Positions 8,081-10,467 of a stretch of DNA of 10,467 bases are shown here, one piece after another. The stretch comes from Exercitatus varius (lineage in GTDB: Bacteria; Pseudomonadota; Gammaproteobacteria; Enterobacterales; Pasteurellaceae). The translations under genes and the position numbers were made by a program. The stretch's first letter is position 1; the number at the start of each line of letters is the position of its first letter. The stretch spans positions 1-10,467 of the forward strand of contig NZ_JARQTO010000019.1 in assembly GCF_029577735.1 (NCBI RefSeq), given 5' to 3'. Below the pieces are notes generated by a model. That model made no database searches, had not been told where the DNA came from, and saw only the letters and a program-made list of their open reading frames with translations.

Positions 8081-8146
8081 AAAGTGCGGTCAATTTTCAG
8101 CTCGTTTTTTCCTATCAAAAAACGTTCGAAATTTTGACCGCACTTT
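8081..8146. repeat. Perfect inverted pair of DNA uptake sequences
   Basis: AAAGTGCGGTCAA (8081-8093) and its exact reverse complement TTGACCGCACTTT (8134-8146) enclose 40 bases. Both copies have the full core AAGTGCGGT and can pair as a 13-bp stem. It may have been the terminator of a gene that once ended here and was removed when the insertion sequence arrived. The right arm shares its last base with the left end of the IS3 remnant. Confidence 0.75.
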
Positions 8147-8167
8147 GATCCGCCCCGAAACCGGACA
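8146..8167 (+). repeat. Left inverted repeat of the IS3 remnant
   Basis: This begins TGATCCGCCCC and runs to GGACA. It matches the inverted right end with two point differences in the first 15 bases, then diverges slightly with one base of length difference. Confidence 0.7.
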
Positions 8168-8180
8168 CTTAATTTGAGGG

Positions 8181-8288
8181 GCAGAACGCCACGGTACTTC
8201 GCATTCGGTGGTCATCGCCAGGCTAAAAGCCTTTCGCGAAAGAGGGATAAATGGGGAAAATCGCCGGATGCCCGACCTGATAAACTAA
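8181..8288 (+). pseudogene. IS3-family OrfA remnant
   Basis: A 35-codon open stretch ending in TAA reads AERHGTSHSVVIARLKAFRE followed by RGING. This resembles the helix-turn-helix of IS3 OrfA proteins (pattern HYGIS..TV..WL..YRE.GI.GL). It has no start codon and lacks the rest of OrfA. The assignment rests on this short similarity plus its position between the left repeat and the orfB remnant. Confidence 0.5.
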
Positions 8289-8351
8289 CGAAAGTCACAG
8301 GCCAACATAAAAAAGACGGAAATTGACCTGCCGGAACCGACGGATTAGCCA

Positions 8352-8648
8352 ATTATTTACACCGACCAGGGTGTACTTTAATGGCACAAAGAATGGAGTA
8401 AAAATATTAGAAGGCAAGACGAAACAAAGCATGAGCCGACGCGAAAATTGCTATGATAATGCGGTAATTGAAAGCTTTTTTGCAATTTTGAAATCGGAAT
8501 GTTTTTATCATCGGCATTATTCATCGATAGTCAAATTGCAAGCCGGCATTGAAGAATATTAGATGTATTACAAATACGGATTTAAAAGACCTGAGACCTG
8601 CACAATACAGAGCTCAGTATTTAACTAACCTGTCCAACTTTTGGGGCA
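8352..8648 (+). pseudogene. IS3-family OrfB transposase remnant
   Basis: Pieces of the integrase core appear in three frames. YTDQGVL (8358-8378), carrying the second catalytic Asp, ends in a TAA at 8379. After a frameshift, KTKQSMSRRENCYDNAVIES and FFAILKSECF follow, with the typical DNA.IE.FF...K.E segment that holds the catalytic Glu, up to a TAG at 8560-8562. A second shift gives DLKDLRPAQYRAQYLTNLSN, the usual OrfB C-terminus. Two stops and two frameshifts make it non-functional. Everything upstream of the second Asp is missing. The SMSR.GN.YDNA..ES motif is diagnostic of this transposase group. Confidence 0.85.
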
Positions 8649-8653
8649 GATCA
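8631..8653 (-). repeat. Right inverted repeat of the IS3 remnant
   Basis: Read inwards on the minus strand it begins TGATCTGCCCCAAAAG and ends GGACA. As in other IS3 elements, the orfB coding remnant runs into this repeat (residues NLSNFWG). Confidence 0.7.
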
Positions 8654-9547
8654 GTCGCCCATAATTTCCATAGACTTACTTGAACTCACGCTGAGCGAAA
8701 TTTTAACATCGCTATTTCAGCTACTACCGTTTGATGTCGTACCGTTTAACACGCCTGCCGCCGCACTGCCGTCAAATGCCATTTCCGCCAATTTCGCCTG
8801 TTGTGCCGCTTTCAGCGCATATAACGCCCGCAAACGCGGATTCTCTGCCCGCTTCGCCGCTTCCACCGTATGCACCGCCGCCACCGCCATATCCGTCACC
8901 GGCGAACTAAAGGCCACCGTCAGCCCCGATTGTTTGTATTCGTGCTGCTCGGAGGTGTGAATCACATCTTTACCCGCTTCGATATTCAGCGATTGGCCTT
9001 GAATGTCAATCGTGCGGTTATCTGCCGCGATAATATCCGTTCCCAAGACTTGTGCATGATTTTCTGCCTGAATGTGAATATCGCCGTTCAAACTGCCCAC
9101 CACCGCTCGGGCATCGGATTGTGTCCAACCTTCGCTGGCGTAATTGTGTTTTTCCGTTCTGGAGCCGATAGTCACGCCTATACCGCCCGTGCCGAATACG
9201 CCGGATTTTTTAGTGTATTCATAATTTTCTTCATAAACATGATTCGTGTCGGCGGTAACGGCAATATCTTTCGCTTGAACACTCAAATCATGCTTCGCCA
9301 CCACATCGCTGCCCGCAATCGTCACATTGCCCTGTGCGGAAGAAATTTCAATACGGTCCGCATCCAACTGCGAACCCTGCGCTAAATCATAATCATGTTC
9401 GTGTTTTTTAATGGTTCGACTATGGCTTAACTCGCCTTTCGATTTGCTGGTCGAACCGCTGGCTATCCGTTCCAGGCTTCTACTTGCCTGAACACGAATG
9501 TCCCCTTCGGAAGCTATCTGTAGGGCGCCTTCGTTGTGTAAAAAAAC
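8654..9547 (-). pseudogene. Haemagglutinin/CdiA-type exoprotein fragment, downstream part
   Basis: An open frame of 298 codons runs from a TAG at 9548-9550 to the edge of the IS remnant, interrupted once by a TGA at 8717-8719. It reads EGALQIASEGDIRVQASRSL, then SQLDADRIEISSAQGNVTIA, KKSGVFGTGGIGVTIGS and HEYKQSGLTVAFSSPVTD, followed by an Ala-rich helix. This is the typical haemagglutinin-repeat region (Fil_haemagg_2 type) of FhaB, LspA and CdiA proteins, which are exported by the two-partner route. After the TGA the frame continues as NSDVKISLSVSSSKS, again family-like, and ends exactly at the IS end. So the TGA is a nonsense mutation in former coding sequence, not a natural end. There is no start codon with a ribosome site, no secretion signal and no toxin end. 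It is probably an untranslated relic of a full exoprotein or orphan module. Confidence 0.85.
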
Positions 9548-9642
9548 CTATGATAGCGCGCGTCTCCCGACGCGTGCTCTAATGAAGTTACTACAACAGA
9601 CTGGTGTTAAAAGCACGCGTCGGGAGACGCGCGCTATCAAGG
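9547..9642. repeat. REP-doublet-like inverted repeat inserted in the haemagglutinin relic
   Basis: The arms 9551-9578 and 9612-9639 are perfect 28-base reverse complements, starting TGATAGCGCGCGTC, around a 33-base loop. With one unpaired base the match extends to CCT/AGG (9547-9549 and 9640-9642). Each arm can also fold alone: CGCGTC-TCCC-GACGCG is a small hairpin preceded by TAG. A single hairpin preceded by a short conserved tetranucleotide is the form of REP units mobilised by REP-associated tyrosine transposases, and two in opposite orientation form a REP doublet. The element interrupts haemagglutinin coding sequence after the residues GGNLTIES, so it is an insertion. No transposase is encoded here. 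Confidence 0.75.
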
Positions 9643-9841
9643 GGCTTTCGATGGTAAGGTTGCCGCCGATGTCCGCATTCAGTTTGTTCGCATTCACCAC
9701 TGCACCACGTAATTCAGTGTTCTGTTGAGAACGAAGGCTTACCCTGTCGCCCTTAATATGCGTGTTCACCTGGGTCACCGTGTCGCTGTTTTCCCGGCCT
9801 TTGCCGATAGCGACCGCACTCTCTATGCTGACGCTACTTTT
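9643..9841 (-). pseudogene. Haemagglutinin/CdiA-type exoprotein fragment, upstream part
   Basis: This open stretch begins right after a TAA (9842-9844) and overlaps the end of the small membrane protein gene. It reads SVSIESAVAIGKGRENSDTV, TQVNTHIKGDRVSLRSQQNT and ELRGAVVNANKLNADIGGNL, then TIES. These are haemagglutinin repeats of the FhaB/CdiA type. The frame has the same phase as the downstream part. The inserted inverted repeat lies between them and contributes a single stop (TAG 9548-9550). No credible start codon or signal sequence exists. A degenerate uptake sequence (AGAGTGCGGTCG, on the minus strand) lies near 9808-9819. It is probably a broken orphan exoprotein fragment lying after an active toxin/immunity end. 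Confidence 0.8.
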
Positions 9842-10064
9842 TTATTTTTCTTTTAGCTAAAGTATATATTAAATCTAATATTGCTAACGGTAAAAATAAC
9901 GGCAATGTGGCTTTTAATGCATCCATAAATGCAGAATTATTCCAATAATATTCACCAAATTTTATATATGCATATATAGTAAAAAGAACATCTCGACAAA
10001 GAATAAGCCCTAAGTACAATGATATAAATAATATTATTACTCGTTTAAGGAAGTTACTTACCAT
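9834..10064 (-). CDS. Small two-helix membrane protein, candidate immunity protein
   Basis: This 76-residue protein has two predicted membrane helices, roughly residues 9-34 (VIILFISLYLGLILC and onward) and 52-70 (ATLPLFLPLAILDLIYTLA). Basic residues at K7 R8 and in the tail KRKIKK suggest that both ends face the cytoplasm. The ATG at 10064 has GGAGG six bases upstream and overlaps the last 11 bases of the exoprotein gene, so the two are translationally coupled. In contact-dependent inhibition and related systems, the gene overlapping or directly following the exoprotein 3' end encodes the immunity protein. The best-known membrane case, CdiI of E. coli EC93, is of similar size and also lies in the inner membrane. 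That role is inferred from position and topology. I recognise no sequence family. It is visibly more AT-rich than the relic that follows it. Confidence 0.7.
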   Translation of the reverse strand: MVSNFLKRVIILFISLYLGLILCRDVLFTIYAYIKFGEYYWNNSAFMDALKATLPLFLPLAILDLIYTLAKRKIKK

Positions 10065-10467
10065 ACTTAGCCTCCCACTGCTTAATTTTTTCTTTTAAAA
10101 GAACACTATCACCTCCATATTCTCCGATGTAATTAGATGTTACAGGAGAAATAATTTTATTTAATGGTAATTGAGTCTGTGCTTTCGCTGCTCCATGTGC
10201 TACAACGGTTCCAGTTACACCAGTTATTACACTCCAGCCATAGTCATTAACATTATCCGTAGCGAGTACATTTAAACCGACATTAATGTAAGCTTGCTGT
10301 AATAGCTTCTTGTCTCTAACAAAAACAGCCGACATTTCAGCTTTAAGAAGGTCATAAGGATCATAAGGTCTGTCCTGAGACAGCTGATACCCGATATTTG
10401 CAATCGCCGTAGCACCCATTTCCGTTAACAACGGATATTTTTCAATCGCTTGACCGACTTTCGGTAA
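10054..10467 (-). CDS. C-terminus of a haemagglutinin/CdiA-type exoprotein (partial)
   Basis: The last 137 residues of a large protein enter from the right edge, beginning LPKVGQAIEKYPLLTEMGAT and ending KIKQWEAKYGK. The segment EMGATAIANIGYQLSQDRPY and the following NVGLNVLA resemble the pre-toxin region found near the C-termini of FhaB/CdiA-like two-partner exoproteins. Such proteins cross the outer membrane through a TpsB/CdiB partner, which is not in this window. Residues around 85-105 (SVITGVTGTVVAHGAAKA) form a Gly/Ala-rich, possibly membrane-seeking stretch. No VENN motif and no recognisable nuclease domain is visible. Only about 30 residues follow the pre-toxin-like part, so the effector would be very short or is the pre-toxin segment itself. 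Base composition turns AT-rich in the second half. An in-frame TTG at 10431 is not a start, because the frame is open to the edge. Confidence 0.75.
   Translation of the reverse strand, partial: LPKVGQAIEKYPLLTEMGATAIANIGYQLSQDRPYDPYDLLKAEMSAVFVRDKKLLQQAYINVGLNVLATDNVNDYGWSVITGVTGTVVAHGAAKAQTQLPLNKIISPVTSNYIGEYGGDSVLLKEKIKQWEAKYGK
10071..10075 (-). promoter_or_regulatory. Ribosome binding site of the small membrane protein
   Basis: On the minus strand GGAGG stands six bases before the ATG at 10064, inside the last codons of the exoprotein gene. It is the strongest such site in the right part of the window and supports expression of the small gene as a coupled partner. Confidence 0.7.

Larger units (their letters stand above)
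8146..8653 (+). mobile_element. Decayed, internally deleted IS3-family element
   Basis: The left end TGATCCGCCCCGAAAC and the right end, read inwards as TGATCTGCCCCAAAAG, form an imperfect inverted repeat. Both continue with GGACA after a one-base length difference. TGATC ends are typical of IS3-group elements. Inside are remnants of both transposase frames in the normal order. At about 508 bp it is far shorter than an intact element of this family (roughly 1.2-1.5 kb), so most of orfB including the first catalytic Asp is gone. The flanking three bases differ (CTT on the left, GTC on the right), so there is no target duplication. This suggests rearrangement at one end. It cannot move by itself. 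Confidence 0.8.

Noticed and set aside
7992..8177. 61-codon plus-strand open frame upstream of asnB
   Set aside because: It spans a low-complexity AT-rich region, the uptake-sequence hairpin and the IS end, with no ribosome site.
8323..8562. 79-codon plus-strand frame as a complete gene
   Set aside because: It is the middle part of a frameshifted OrfB. The first half before the KTKQSMSRR segment is out of frame, and the true C-terminus continues in another frame.
8870..9385. 171-codon plus-strand frame opposite the haemagglutinin relic
   Set aside because: Its His/Arg-rich composition is typical of an antisense shadow, and the minus strand carries the recognisable family motifs.
9551..9639. 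The inverted repeat as a transcription terminator
   Set aside because: It could fold as one, but it lies inside former coding sequence. The perfect 28-base arms with internal hairpins fit a mobile REP doublet better, although incidental termination at the T-run after it on the minus strand is possible.
9834..10064. The small membrane protein as a phage holin
   Set aside because: No phage genes are nearby, and the translational overlap with an exoprotein end fits a coupled partner better. Small size and two helices alone are not specific.
10054..10467. VENN-type CDI toxin boundary
   Set aside because: No VENN or similar tetrapeptide is visible in the 137 residues present. The boundary may lie beyond the window or be of another class.

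Overview
The window looks like chromosomal DNA of a Pasteurellaceae gammaproteobacterium. Haemophilus-type DNA uptake sequences (core AAGTGCGGT) occur inside a gene and in intergenic hairpins, and the GltB, GltD and AsnB proteins are clearly gammaproteobacterial. From memory, this gene content fits the Mannheimia/Basfia succiniciproducens or Actinobacillus group. Haemophilus influenzae, as I recall, lacks gltBD. The species is not proven by the sequence. No tRNA, rRNA, CRISPR array or replication origin was seen.

Left part (1-7870): the 3' end of an unidentified plus-strand gene is followed by two terminator hairpins. Three minus-strand genes then read leftwards: asnB (6296-7870), gltB (1725-6191) and gltD (225-1631). 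They form a glutamine-utilisation block. GltB and GltD are the two subunits of NADPH-glutamate synthase (GOGAT), which makes two glutamates from glutamine and 2-oxoglutarate. AsnB uses glutamine to make asparagine and glutamate. gltB and gltD are probably one transcript. A hairpin built from two inverted uptake sequences separates asnB from gltB.

Middle (7871-8653): an AT-rich region holds the likely asnB promoter. A second pair of inverted uptake sequences follows, and directly abutting it is a decayed IS3-family insertion sequence of about 508 bp. Its terminal inverted repeats are recognisable, but its orfA and orfB remnants are broken.

Right part (8654-10467), all on the minus strand: this is the 3' part of a filamentous-haemagglutinin/CdiA-type two-partner secretion locus. 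In transcription order it holds the C-terminus of a large exoprotein running in from the right edge, then a small two-helix membrane protein whose start codon overlaps the exoprotein stop codon (a toxin/immunity-like arrangement). Next comes a non-functional stretch of haemagglutinin repeat sequence. That stretch is split by a 28-bp-arm inverted repeat resembling a REP doublet, carries a second premature stop, and is cut off exactly at the end of the IS3 remnant. The layout resembles a contact-dependent inhibition locus with a decayed orphan module. The terminal exoprotein segment and its small membrane partner are the least familiar part of the window and the best candidate for something undescribed.
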